Below are positions 36,801 through 49,789 of a DNA stretch of 64,000 nt, one piece after another; position 1 is the first letter of the stretch, and each line of letters opens with the position of its first letter. Source of the DNA: Sphagnum compactum (taxonomy: Eukaryota; Bryophyta; Sphagnopsida; Sphagnales); assembly GCA_965153455.1 (NCBI GenBank), contig OZ234497.1, positions 13,812,302 through 13,876,301 of the forward strand, in the 5' to 3' direction. Below the pieces are notes generated by a model. That model did no database searches. It was given only the letters and a program-made list of their open reading frames with translations, and had not been told where the DNA came from. The translations under genes and the position numbers were made by a program.

Positions 36801-39800
36801 TTAATGCTGAAGTGAATGAGCAACAACATTCTGTTGTAAAACCAAGAGCATAATATTGCAAAATCAAGAGTTTCCAGTATGCAATCTGGTTGACATGGAT
36901 AATTCTAAGCAGGTCAAAGCATGGGATTCCAATGAGGGTAACTAAATAGATGATAGTTTTCCTTTCTCTTTAGTGAACAATGTAAAGAGCTGCTTTTTAT
37001 ACTTCTTTTTTTTCTATCTTTTTTTCCATTTCCTTTTTTGGTATATAAAAAAAAGATTTCCGCCCCACTGCACAGGATCAATGGCAAGAATTATGGATTG
37101 ATGCCAATATACCTTCAGGAACTCTTGATGGTATTTTCTCTTCATCCTGTAGGGTGTTTATACTTTGTCTAAGGGTCAAGTTATCTCTTACTGAATCCTT
37201 GCAAGCTGCAAATGGAATTGAGTATCCTTCATGGGTCTTCACAATCTAGTGTGCAATTCACACATTTACAGATGGCATGCAAAAGCAGTAAATCTTCACT
37301 TAGAACTCATATAAGCTTTTTTGAAAGGGTAGCAGCAGAGATTGTGAAATCGATGTGGCAAAAAATGGTGGTCATAAACCAGATGCTTGGTGCCTATCAG
37401 CTTGCAGCTCCTGGTTTCTATGCTGCTCTCATCCATCTAGCTGCTGGTACTTCCTTTGCGTTTGAACATTGCATCTTTTTGTCATGTTATTTAGTGTGAT
37501 GGACACATCTTTATCTCATGGATGGAATGTGTGTAGCAATGCTTGTAGTTGGGCCATTGGGTTTTCTCAATTGTTTTAAACATTGCAAATCAAGGTGTTG
37601 AACCTCTCCTCAAGTGATCCATATACAATATTCTTAAACCATTCAGGGACCTGCAAACCTGTGCAAAAGGCAAAGATATGTAATCAGATCTTTGCTGTGA
37701 TGCAAAGGTGCCTCCACCTGGCTTGAGATAAATTTGTGTTAGTCTCTGGAAGGTTTTTTGCTGCAACTTGTGACACAATTTTTTGTTGCAATGGTTGATA
37801 TTGCGGATAGCTTTATATGGAGGCTGTGGGTCATCACCAGATTTGAGCAGTTTGTCCGAGATGGTAAGGCCACAAATCTACTGCTTTCTACCAAGGCCTA
37901 CAACTATCTGGTTCTGAGGACTTGTTCATTTGCACAATCAATGTTTGAATATTCTTTCTGGTTACAAAAATGGTGACAGGCCCATGAGTTTTATGAACAA
38001 TCAGTGAAGGCACATTGTGTCAAATTTTCAGTTACAGGTAAATTCAAACTTAAGCATGGGATCTGCTCCCCAGAAATTCCAGCCTGCAACCACCAAAAAT
38101 TGCACTGTAGATACTATCTAGGTTGTGGACTATGGATTAACAATCTTCCACATACCTCCTGTGTAGCATGGGACTCTTGACAATTTATCTGCTGAAGAAG
38201 AATTAGGTGTTTTGTCTATTGGGAGTTTTGTGCATTTTGAGTTCTACATGTGTGATTGTTGTATGCTTGTGCAGCTAGTGCATCTTATTGTTGACATTTT
38301 GACACCCAACTTTGGGGTGTTGCTGGCTCCCAAACTCAAGGAGCTACAGACTGCTGAAATTCCTGAGTCTATAGTAAGGGGCCTCACTTCACATACCCTT
38401 TAAACTTATTTCAGTCTATTGAATGAATAAGTCAGAAGAAAACACATGCATGGTTATTAGAAGTCTTGTGCTTGATTTTGATGTGCTCAACAATCAATTG
38501 AAATTCTTGCTTATTTCTTTGGATTCCTTGAAATTTTTATGTGAGACTTGGGTTTTCCTCCCTCAGTTCGGCCCCCTTCTCCTCTCTAAATTTTGAATAA
38601 CTTTGACAGGCAGTTTTTCTTGAGTTTACAGACACAACAGAAAAGGCAATCAGCATTCACAAGATTCCTGAAGTATTTCCAGAGCCTGCACCAGTGTATC
38701 CAGAAGGATATGTGCCAGCAGGTCAACAACCACTAGTACCTCCTCCTGAACAAACCCCTCAACCTCCCAATCCTAAGGATACAATTGCTGCAAAGGGAAA
38801 ATCAGATGCAAAAGGTTCAAAGGATGCAAAAGGAAAGGATGGTGGTGGTGGAAAGAAAGTAGAAGCTGGAAAGATGACATATGCAAAAGGAAAAGATGCG
38901 TCTGCTGGTGCAAAGAATGCAGATTCAGCTGGAAAAAAGGGATCAGAAGCAAAAGAAAAGGATGCAGGTGGTGCAAAGGATGGCACTACTAAGAAGGAAG
39001 ATGTCAAACCCGAACCCAAACTTGAAACTAAAAAGGGTGGTAAAAAAAAAGGAGATAAGAAAGGAGAAGAAGAGCCCGTGGAGACAGAAGAAAGAGGGGT
39101 GCAGGCAGATGTACCAGAGGAAGTGAGGAATTTACTACCTTATTTCAAGGTGCTTGCTTCAACTCCTCACCAACCTTGCTTTCCACCTATTCTGCATATT
39201 ATGCATATGTGGGGGTTTTGGATCCAGATGTGTTTTTGTTAAAGGGCCTGACAACTAGAAAATGGGATTTACATAGAAAAATATGGAGTGAGCAGTCTAT
39301 TGAATTTGCATCAAAATCAAGCGATCAAAACATGGATCCAAATGAACTTCCATTTCATTATTATTATTATTATGTGAAGGATTACTTATAAAAGTTCCTT
39401 TCTTTCCTTTTGTGTGGGTGGGGAACAGAAATGGAAGATTCTTGGACCTCACTGGGATCCAGGGGAAGGAGCAGCATGCATGATTTATGCTTTGCAAACT
39501 TCAACAGTATGGTCCTTTTTTTGGTCTTGTTGGTCTTGCTTGCATACTGCCTTCAAGTTAACCACTTTGGATACATACTAACAAAGGACTAGATTTTTGT
39601 TGCTTATTTCCTATGCACAGCAATTGTGATCTACAGTTTTCAAATTGTGTGACATTGGTGGTGCTATAAATCATGCATTGTCAGTTGTTTACATGCAACT
39701 GTAAACAAAAGGGATTAATAAATTTCGTTCTTACATGTCACCATAACATTTTTACATGCAGCCTTACATAAATGAATTAGTAAATTCTCTCTCAATGGGA

Positions 39801-40557
39801 CATTTGTTCTGAGATAAACCTGAGCATTACAGATTCATCAACAAAGAAGAAGACTTTGGGCATTCTAAAAATTTGTCATACACCAATGAACATGATTCCG
39901 TAGGAACATTCTTGTCAATTTTGTAATTTCATTTCGTTTTCACCAGTTCAGTACTGCTCATGTTTCCAAGTAAATGGGTTGAGGGTTGATGTAGTTTGTT
40001 TCAGTGCAGGTTATCCAAGAGTTTAAGCCAGTGGAAACTGATCGTTTGACATTTGGACTAATTGAGCTCAAGAGGGTTAGAGGATTAAATTTTGTTGCTA
40101 CATTTCTTTGTGGGATCATTATTGCATGAAGTTTTTTCTACATTAATAATTGAATTGCATCCAATATAAAACGAAGAGAGATGTATATAACAAATGCCCC
40201 ACAATAGCTTAATATGGATGTTGAGAATCTTCCATTCATACTCTTGTAAAATCTTGAGATGTCCTTGAGTCTAATTGAGCAACAATGGAGAGAGAGAGCA
40301 TGTTAATCTGAGGTTTTGGGTTACTCTCTCTACAGATGCTTTTAGCAGCATCACATGTTGCTTATGGGAAGGTGATCAAGAAGCGAGTATCCGAGCACTC
40401 ATATTTTCGCACACATTTACAGGCTTGTTTTGAAAGGGGAGGGATAGCAAAGCCTTTATACTCTACCTATGAAGAGAAATTGGCTTACTTGCGCAAGATG
40501 TGCTTGCGGTATGGAGGAAAACCAGCCCCTCAACCCCCTGTGTTTGAAAAGAAATAG
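33818..40557 (+). CDS. Large multi-exon protein, family not recognised
   Basis: A run of plus-strand exons ends at the TAG at 40555-40557. Exons with consistent sites include 33818-33861, 34690-34749, 35069-35181 (LLDLISEVDFLISKVV), 35436-35483, 35762-35857 (DEDGNPIPPPPPPPEEP), 36052-36168, 36596 to about 36675, 37075 to about 37134, 37331-37446, 38275-38374, 38611-39149, 39428-39512, 40010-40076 and 40336-40557. The big exon has a Pro-rich part, then a Lys/Gly/Ala-rich linker (AKGKSDAKGSKDAKGKDGG), then PEEVRNLLPYFK. The C-terminus reads KILGPHWDPGEGAACMIYAL, FKPVETDRLTFGLIELKR and FRTHLQACFERGGIAKPLYS. Low-complexity linkers between helical segments are common in axonemal central-apparatus proteins, so a ciliary role is possible, but I do not recognise the family. 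The 5' end, the 36.7-37.0 and 37.8-38.3 kb exons and one 34.7 kb junction phase are unresolved. Confidence 0.72.
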
Positions 40558-41955
40558 CATCAAATTGTAATTGCATTTATCCTTTTCTAAAACTTTCAGA
40601 TTGGTTGTTTTTCTTTGAACACAAGTGGCCACCGATTTGGCTAATGAACCAAAAAATTGCTCCACTCAACATTGTCAATATATTTGAGTGTTTCATGTTG
40701 ATGGATGTGAATTTTCATTGCTACCAATTGTTTTCAATGTTTCATGTGGTCATGGGTGTCCATTTTTTAATACTACCAATTGTTTGATCAGGCAACACAT
40801 AGGCTAGTGATACTTAGATTAGGACCAGACTGTGGGTTTCATGACAATTGAGTCATAATGGGCTTCCAACCCTGGTGGTTATTGGTCATGTTTCATGTGG
40901 TCATGGGTCATACACTACTAGTTCAACGAATACGTCCATTGCTTCAAGTTGTTTCCATGAATTGGACGCTTTTGTCTGTTTTTGGGTGCTAAATTGATCT
41001 CCATGTTTGTAACTAACAACCCTTGTGCCTTCTCCCATTTTTGTTGGCCTTGCCTATCAATGCAAGGATATTGTGTTTAGATTCATTATAATAGAGTATA
41101 GTAGCTTAAGGGATTTTTATAGGCCCCCCTAGGTAATAATAATAAATAGGTCTATCTATTTTTATATGAGGATTTTTGAAAGATGATGATATTTTGGCTT
41201 GTGTTGAAACTTGAGATTAGTTATTATAGAGTTATAATAAGATCTTGAAGGAGTTTGGTTTCTGAGGTGTTATCATTTGCAAAGCTCAATTGTCACAGCG
41301 ACAAAACTTCACAAACTGCATGTGTTTGTTGGCCTCGTACAGTGGGCTCCTCTTCTCTTTGTACAGAGGGCATTGTGGAAAAAACCATTAATGCCCTCCA
41401 AAGAAAGCGAAGAGTCCGTCATTCGTTCGAGGCAGCAAATTAGTGCCTTCTTCCACAGGATTTTTGCACACATTTTAAGATTTGAGACCCGTGGTTATGA
41501 ATCCTGAGAATCCTGAGAAACTGCAGGGGGTTTGGTGCCATTTCTAATACCTGCCCAACATGGGTACAAGACTTTTCCCTATACATCATGGCAAGTGTTG
41601 TAAAAAACCTGGACACTCAAACAGGCCAGACTAGAAACTAGCTTGAAAGCTTTAGAAGATGCACAACTGCACAAATTAAGTGCTGGAGAAAAACATGACA
41701 CATTTTGACTTGCTCGATCCATGCCAGTAATGATACACGCACATACATGCAATCAATATATACATGCCATTTTTCACGTTCACAAATTTCAATCCATGAA
41801 ACTTAAAACCACCACATGAGTCATAAGTGTCAAGCTCACTTAAGTATTTGCACAAGTATATGCACATGCAATCAAGTTTACATGCCATTTGATTTGAGTG
41901 TCAAATTCCTCCCCAAGGTTGGTCTTCATGAATTGTGCACATGACTATATATTTA
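40558..41955. other. 3' flank and spacer
   Basis: Contains the presumed 3' UTR of the preceding gene. It also has a loosely repeated TTTCATGTGGTCATGGGT phrase (about 40740 and 40890). No gene is supported. Confidence 0.45.
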
Positions 41956-42341
41956 GGCCCGCTTTACACTAGGAGTCAGAGCCAAAAAAACTTGGGGCCA
42001 ACTTTGAGCATTTTTGGGTTGCAAATTGGCCCCCAAGTTACTAACAAATGCTAGAACATTGACATCAGGATATTACTAAAGGCTGCAACATTGGCCCCGG
42101 GGGTTGCAAATTGGCCTCCTAAATCTGATGGTATCCTTTTTTTTCAGCCTTGGGGCCAATACAAGGCCAGAAAGTTCAGCATTTAGTATTAGTAGTAACT
42201 TGGGGCAGATTGAAAAGTTTTTTTTGTTTCAGCCTTGACTCCTAGTGTAAAGCCCTTGGGGCTGATTTCAACTTTTGCAGCAATAGGAATGCTGGATTTG
42301 GGTTGAACATTGTCCCTGACTCCTACTAGTGTAAAGTGGGC
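41956..42341. mobile_element. MITE-like inverted-repeat element
   Basis: GGCCCGCTTTACACTAGGAG (41956 on) is mirrored at 42316-42341 by CTGACTCCTACTAGTGTAAA followed by GTGGGC, giving terminal inverted repeats of about 24 bp with small mismatches. A second inverted copy (TTGACTCCTAGTGTAAAGCCC) lies inside at 42235-42255. The interior repeats TTGGGGCC(A/G) and GCAAATTGGCC and has no coding capacity. Size (~386 bp) fits a non-autonomous DNA transposon. Target duplications are unclear, so the superfamily is open. Confidence 0.6.
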
Positions 42342-44172
42342 ATTAATACTTTAGCAGACTAGCCTGCATTTGTCTGTGACAAACCAATTTTGGGCCTTAA
42401 AAAGCCCTAAACAATCAAAACACAAATTTCAAGCTTCAAGAAAAATAATGATTGTCCATATAAAATTTCTCTTTATATGAACAGTAGTAGGCTTGCTGGG
42501 GCCTGGGCTCTTCTTGCTGGGGGGAAGAAAACATTAAACAGGTGCAACAAATGGAATGTGAAGAAGACAACACTAAACAGGAGCAAGCAAGAAATTGAAG
42601 GGGATAAATGTGGGGGGAGAAGCATTAAAGTGGTGCAACCAAATAAGAAGAAGATGTGGGTTGCTTGGCTTGCTCCAGCATTTGGTCCAATCAACTTGAT
42701 TTGGGTTGGTGAATAATTTCATGGGGGTCTTAGTGACAGGCAGTTTATCTAGTTGAGTTCCGTTCATTGAACTCAAACTAGGCTCCCAATGGGTGTTCAC
42801 TTGAGGAAGGAGCAGTCCTGGGGGTCACAGTCTCACAGAGAATAGCTTATTCATTCAGGGCTGCCAAACCAGTGCAACTGGTGCCTGAACTTTGGCCACA
42901 GGGCACTGGTTTCATAAGGATTTTCAGCTCACCTAGTGACCAAACCATGCAAACCACTTGGAGGGATAAGATGGCTAATGGGGAGGAGGAGCACAATGGT
43001 GTCGAAGTTAAGAGGGCTGAGAAAGCTTGGGTGTTGAAGCAGGACTCTCAAGGGAAACCAGCTAGGAGAGCTAAAACAGAGGTGCACCATGCCCGCCCTC
43101 AAAACATCCCAAAAAAACCCTTAGGTCCTGGGATTGCCAAACCCACCAAGTTATGAAAAAAAAAGCCTTGAACTTTTTAATGATGGAACAATACGAGGGG
43201 CCAACAAAGGGACTTGAAATCTCACCTACAGATAAGGATCCACAGATCTCAAGCTCCTGATGGGGAGTGGGAACCAAGCATTGAGGCACTTCTACCCAAA
43301 TTGGTGGTAAGAGGCCTGGCTCCTGGAAATGAGCCGTGGAAGGCACTGCTATAGCACCCTGCAGAAAAAACCCAGCCTCTCGGGCACTAGCATTTTATCA
43401 GACCAACAGATGAATTACCTCGTTGTTAAAAGCCTCAAAGTTCTGCAAACTGTTGTTTCTATACTTTCAGGGAATTCTAGGAGCTTGGAAAAATAGCAAA
43501 AAGCACTTTGGTGAAATCTGACATTGGTCTTTAGAGACTACTTGTTTCGAGATTGGGTCTACCAATCCATAATTTCAGAGGACTCCACTCCTGTCCTAGA
43601 TCTACAAGATATTTTTTGAAGTTCTTCTCAATTCTTACATTACCTCAGAATTTCAAAGGCTCTCTTCAGGTAGACTCATTAGAACTAATCACTCTAGAAT
43701 TAGGTTAGCCTTTCAATGATTAAGAGTTCTTTCTCAAGCTAGGCATGGTGTCATGCTCATTGTTGATACAAGTATCTCCCCTCTCCCCCCTCACTGCCTT
43801 GATTTGGTAGTTGGGATGATGACCTAGTGCGCTAACAACACTTTGAGATATTCTAGGGACTCTACAGATTAGTATTGACACCTTTTTTAAGGATTGTTTG
43901 GTTATATAGGGATATCTTTGGAGCTAGAGATGACACCATTATTAGCTGGTGCGTCCTGTCCCTTGTATTTCTTTGATTCTGATGGATTTGCTGTCCACTT
44001 CCCCTCTTGGGTTCCCACTTAATAATGGGCAATGGGGGCAAAGACTTTCACAAAGTTCAAATCGACGTCTTGTGTGTAAATATCGCCTTATGTGGGAAAG
44101 TTTAGTATTAAGGCTGCTACTCTCTTAACACTTGATAATTCTGTCAGCTTGTAGAAGAAAGTCTGATGGACT
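42342..44172. other. Spacer with no supported gene
   Basis: Contains a short hairpin (CTAGTTGAGTTC … GAACTCAAACTAG, about 42749-42783). A frame at 42872-43156 is rich in Lys, Glu and Pro. It could be a decayed transposon ORF, but no family motif was seen. Confidence 0.4.
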
Positions 44173-44401
44173 TTAAATCAGCAATGGGTCCCCATTGAAC
44201 AACAGTATAATTCAGACACAAGTTTTGGATCTTGTTATGCACACTTTGAGTGTGCATAACAAGACACAAATTTTGTGTCTTGGCAGCACCAAGATGTGTC
44301 TGGTGACGACCAGACACACACATCTTGGTCGGGCAATTGGGCAGTCGGGGAAAAGGAAGCAGACAGTGCTGTTCTGCAATTAGGACCCATTGCTGATTTA
44401 A
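44173..44401. mobile_element. Foldback MITE with nested hairpins
   Basis: TTAAATCAGCAATGGGTCC (44173-44191) and its exact reverse complement (44383-44401) form perfect 19-bp terminal inverted repeats around a 229-bp element. The palindromic TTAA or TTA at each edge could be part of a target duplication of piggyBac or PIF/Harbinger type. Inside are three further inverted repeats: a perfect 14-bp stem (44231-44244 with 44250-44263), a 9-bp stem (44262-44270 with 44272-44280), and a 17-bp stem with a 4-nt bulge (44288-44304 with 44309-44329). It has no coding capacity. Confidence 0.8.
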
Positions 44402-47400
44402 TCGTCCTCTGATCATCATCGTAGATGGGCAGAGTGCAGACGAAAAAAGGATTTTATTCTCACTCATGCTTCGTCTTCCCATCATCACTGCCACCAATAT
44501 GATTGATACTGACCAGTGTGCTCCATCATTTTGCCTCAAGTCCTCTCTTCCTTTCCACCCTCCATGGCCTAAAAAGTCTGCTCCTATTTTGCATTTGTTC
44601 TTTAAGGAAATTGTAGGCACAATTGTTGTTCAATTTTGAGCATTGCTCCTGGAGGGCAGGAGGGCATGACTCTTGTAACGGTCCTTCAAGACAACTGGAG
44701 TTTAAGCTTATTGAAGTTACATGATTTGATGATTGTAAGCTTAATTATTGTAAGCTTAATTCAATATGGCTATTTTTTGTGTTCAAAAGTAGGCTTATTA
44801 GTAGGAATCTTGTATTTCTCTTCAAAGATCATATGTTCAAAATTGCTTTGGCACAATGGAACATGTGAGACCCATAAGACATGTCTAAAGTTCTTTTTTT
44901 CGCTTGTTAGAATATGCAAAACTGCATAGTTATATGCAAGCTACAAAAAGGGTGCAAAAGACACCCCAAAATGAATGCTAGATAGAACTCAATGGGGGCG
45001 GTGTTTAGTGTTTCCCTTAAAATAGGGGGCTATATAAGTTTCCAGGCTGAATATGTTTTGGAGGCCATTCAACCTTATTCATAAGAGTTATAATTGGTCA
45101 ATTGATAGGGAAATGATTTGACATTTTTTGCATATTATGCTTGTTTGATTGTAGTTTTCAATGTTTCAAAAAATCTAAGACCCAAAAAATATTGGCCTTA
45201 GACCTATTACATGAAAAGATAAATAAAGTATGTAATATGGGATGGGGTTTTTGTGTGATAAACATGGGATAAATTTTTTACATAAGACATAATTAGATTA
45301 TGGAGTGATTCATCGTTTAAGAAATTGAACAAAATTAATCCTAGTGATGATGACTCAAGTAATACAAGTTGAACATATATAATTTGTGCAGTGACTCACT
45401 TGATTAGGTTAAGTCATCTTGATGGAGTCATTGGATTAGAATGAGAAGATGTTTTTTTGGGTGATATTTTTGAAAGTTACTTGTTATTGTCTTTGACATA
45501 GTATTGAAAAGGTGTTTGGACTTATGATGGACAACAAGAAATAGGAGTATGATGTATAAAGATTCAAGTTGATGAAATCGTAGTAAACTTGATGTTTTAA
45601 TGTTGAAGACTTGAAAGCTTTGCAAAGAAAACCATGTTGGGGTTTGAAAGACAACACTTGGATCCTTGTATTTTATTAGTTTGTCACACAAACTTCTGAT
45701 TGTTTTGTTAATGAGAATTAAATCCAATATTCATTGTTGGCAAAAAGGAACATAAAACTTCAAGGGTATGTAACAAATTACCTATCGATAATTTCCATAC
45801 TATATACACCACCATATTTTACCCCATGTCCTTTGCCCAAAGCTCTACTTTTGTAGGCAGCCAAAAGGCAAAGACAACAATACATTTATTTTAGGAGTGC
45901 CCAAAGTTTGATCACATTTATTTTTGATAGGCCAATCAAAGAAGCTCATCACCCAAAAAAAGAAAATCGAACTTTTGGGGGTCCTCACAACTAAGGATTT
46001 TGTGACTTGTTCTGGATGATTCAAGTGTTGTATGCTCCAAGTTCATGCTCCCAGAGACAATAAATAGCTTGGAGCAAATAATGAAGCATGCTTCAAACAG
46101 GTAGTATTACAAGAGGTCCTCACTCCTCACCACAATCCTCGTGTTTGACTGAATTGAAATTCAATATTCATTGAAGAACATGATGATCGTGGTCATACGA
46201 TCCATTACAAAGGAAAACCTTGTTTGGCTTAAACCATGAACCAAGCTCAAAAATATTAGTTCAAGGTTTTCTTATCAAAGGGTGTGTCATCATGCTTCTT
46301 GTGCCCAAAGTGAGTGCAAGGATGATAATATTGGGCACATGCTGCACGGAACACAAACCAAGATTTATGTGCAAGCACCACCAAATATGTGACATGTGTG
46401 TGTGTGTGTGTGCATGCTTTAATCAGAAAAATCTCATTTTACACCGAAAAAATGTGTTAAAGTAGTTTCTAAATTTTCTCATAAAAAAGTGAAAATTTGG
46501 CACCGATCTTTTTTATTGCATGGCATGTAAGAAAAGTCTGAAAAGAAGCTAACCAAAGTGATTTTGGTTGAGAGCCTTTTGTAAGTTCCTACTTGAAGAT
46601 TGTACCAATCATGGTACTACTATTCCTCTTTTGATTGAGAGAGTGTGTTCCATGTCATGTGTACAAGCTTTACATATCAACTACCACCAATTGTGACAAT
46701 TAAACTTGAGTGTTGGACAAATTAAAAAAATGATTGTTACATGTTCAAAGTCTTCAGAAGTCACTCTTTTTCCTCTGACTTGATTTGGACTCTCATGTCA
46801 ATAAATTTTTCTTCAAACATACTTGGGCCCCATCAAATTCACAATACATTGGTCTCAAAGACAAATTTACAAATAATTGTCTCCTTGTCAAGGAGAGAGA
46901 AGTAGAGAGAAAATGAAGCTCTCTAGACTTCTATCCTACTATGATGGCACCTCAATCACTACCCATATATGGCCCTCACATACTATATGCCCATTGCTTG
47001 TTGGTGTGTGGTCATATGTGCATACATACACATATTTGGTTGCATATGAAACCATTTATCAAATTTGTATATGATCCATGGAATCATACATAAATCAGCC
47101 TTTGTTTTAATGGCAATATATCATTAAAAAGAAAAAAAGAAAAAATGTCAGATATAAGTGGGTAGGTATGGGCATGAGGTAGGTATTGCCTCAGGTCATA
47201 ATACCCGCCTGGTACCTGCCCAACACTCTTAATAAAAGCCCACTTCTGAAAGGACCCATTATGTCAAGGAAGACCCTAGTAGAGGCAACAAGTTGTGGCT
47301 AACATCCAAGTCTTTTTCTACATCCATATCCATCTAGATTCTAATGTACATCCAATACATCCATCCATATTCATGTTCAAGTCAATTATGGGTTGTTAGG

Positions 47401-48799
47401 GTTGTTAGTGAACAACAAAAGCCCCAAAAGACATTTTAATGTCCTTGCATTTGGAACCCTCATTTTTGTAAACTTATTATTTTGATTCCGCATTAATTTT
47501 TTTTGAAAATGATACTAATCATGGTTCACATTGTTTAGTGATTTGTAAAAGTTGACTGATTCCCAATTTCCTGATGGTTTTTTTTTTTAGTTTTAAAAAT
47601 TCAGCTAATGTCAACCAAATTATGTCTTTTTTTCAATTTGATATAGCCAAATTGGTGACCATCAAGAAAAAAATTTAGCCAAATTTGGTTACAAACTAGA
47701 TATGAGAGTAGATTACGGCCATTTTAAAAAAGTATGTGTCAAAATACTTTTTTATTCAGTTCAGAAAAATGAGAAAATTTGCCCCTAGACAAAACACTGA
47801 TGCAAACATTTTTGTGGCAAAAGATCTTTGGTAGTTTTTGTCACCTTGTATTGTGAAAAATAAGCTTTTTTTGAGTTTTCCAACCATCAATATTCAAAAT
47901 TATTTTTGACACATTTAAATTTTTTTGCCAGAATCTATATCGAGTTCTAAATTCTAATAGGTAGCCCAAAATATAGAAGGAATTTTTTTTTTAAAATCTT
48001 TCATATTTTTTAATAGCTAGATTAATTATCTTAAACTATGGAGTTTTTGTGAGAAGTGTTATTGTGGCTTAATTTCTTTGTCGAAACCAAAACAAAAAAA
48101 AGATTCACAACAAAGTAAAATTTGGGCACACAATTGCCAAATCATGAAGAAAAAAATTCATTGGAATCATTGCCCCTTGGTTTTGTAGGACCATTAAACA
48201 CTTTGCAATATGTACGAAAGATTAGGCAAATAGACACCCCTTTAAAGGACAATAAGGCTTGAATAAAAAGCCTTGGATGCAACCAAAAGATCTATCTACC
48301 AAGGAAGGTTATTGTTTGTTTGTTTGTTTGTTTTGTTTGGTCGTCCCCTTGAGATCTCCCAAACCACGGCACCTCTTGTTACTTTCTTAATATCATTGAA
48401 AAGCCCTTGATGAGTAGGGGGTGCACCCCGTTGGTTCGGTTTCATAATGCTTCACTCTTTGGTGGAGAAGTAGAGAAGTTATTGAATATTGAAAAATGTT
48501 TTTCATTGAAAATCCATTTAAAACAAAACTAAGAATTATAGTGCAACTTGAGCATGCTCTTGGTATTATTGGAAAGCTCTCAATGAGTGGATATAATGGA
48601 GGTGATTTGAAAATTTTCAGACCTAAGGTGCACAAGATATTGAATTTTGAGTATTTTTTTGTCATTGCAAACTCAATTAAATTACAAAAAATGATTTTGG
48701 AAGGAAGAATTATTTGGGTAAACAGTTCATACTTTGCACCAATGGCACACAGGCCACATATACCGAGACTTAACATGGATGTAATAAAACAAATTAGGG
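44402..48799. other. AT-rich spacer
   Basis: A (GT) run lies at about 46397-46411 and a (TTTG) run at about 48310-48335. Single copies of the AAGCCTTGGATGCAA phrase near 48268 foreshadow the array that follows. The ORF at 48496-48810 is AT-rich with no recognisable domain. Confidence 0.45.
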
Positions 48800-48807
48800 C
48801 TTCAATC

Positions 48808-49150
48808 TGAAGCCTTGGATGTGATGGACAATAAGGCTTCAATATTGAGCCTTGGAAGCAATGAATAATAGAGCTTAGCTTCCCATTGTGCTTTCTGCAC
48901 TTTCGAGTATGGTCTCTTGTTCCCTTGCCGGGTGTTTTTCCTTTGTTTATTTATTTGTTTTGTTTAAGCCTTGGGTGCAATGGAAAATAAAGCTTCAATT
49001 TTAAGGCTCGGATGCAACAACAGAAAATGAAACTTTAAATTTTAAGCAGGCTTTTGGATGCAACAGAAAGTGAAACTTTAATTGTAAGCGGTCTTTAGAT
49101 GCAACAACAGAAATGAAGCTTTGATTTTAAGCCTCCAATGCAAGGCAACA
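48808..49150. repeat. ~45-60 bp tandem repeat (AAGCCTTGGATGCAACA family)
   Basis: Recurring (A)AGCCTTGG(A/G)(T/A)GCAA, (G)AAA(A/G)TGAA(A/G)CTTTAATT and TTAAG phrases: about 48810, 48860, 48965, 49005, 49050, 49090 and 49128, interrupted by unique sequence at 48890-48960. Diverged. Confidence 0.7.
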
Positions 49151-49789
49151 CAGGAGTTAATCAAACCAACCGACCAACCAACCAAAAAGGAAGCAACATA
49201 GATCAGCAGCTGATACATATACAGATATGTAGCTGATGAGGAAGAGAGGATGGCAGTTGGCATTATTACAAGCAAAGAAATGACAAATTGGTTGTTTTCT
49301 AGTGCCTATGGTCACCCCCACTATTGTGTTTTTGTATGACATGCATTATGCATTATACCACTTTGGTAGCGAACTGAACTAAGCTAAGTCTTGTAGAAGG
49401 AAAAGATTTAAGATGCTCCTTGCGCCTTGTGTCATTCATATTGCTGGATGGGAGTGCCAAAGTTGTTGGTGTCAGGTGAGATTTTGTGGTAGCAGTTTTT
49501 TTTGTTGCAGGAAGGCACATGCACTTGACTTCTTTGGGAATCTGATTGAAACTTTCTCCCTTCTTTTCATGGACAGCTTATTTGACAAATTGACATGACA
49601 TCAAATAAATTAGAACGTCACAGCACAAAAGCGTGTGTACTGATTCCATGAGACGATGAGCACAACCATCATTCTTCACAAGAATTCATCTTGTTCATCT
49701 TTCTCAAACTTTCACCATTGTTGTTGTGAATTTGGTCTTTGAAGTGCTCTCAGCTTTCAGACCCTCAATTATAAAGCCCTACAACTCTT
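49151..49789. other. Spacer
   Basis: No feature supported beyond a short CCAACCAACC-type run (about 49166-49182). Confidence 0.4.

Noticed and set aside
36724-36804. VTELREIIKRNPKENIKES block as an exon
   Set aside because: The only acceptor is a weak AAG, and the frame meets TAA before any donor. Left unresolved and not counted.
42872-43156. 94-residue Lys/Glu/Pro-rich ORF, considered as a transposon ORF fragment
   Set aside because: No zinc knuckle, reverse transcriptase or integrase motif seen in or after it.
48496-48810. 104-residue ORF with an overlapping minus-strand ORF
   Set aside because: AT-rich and unsupported by any domain or gene structure; adjoining tandem repeats suggest non-coding sequence.
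48808-49150. CRISPR-like direct repeats
   Set aside because: Plant nuclear context; units are diverged and directly tandem, without unique equal-length spacers.
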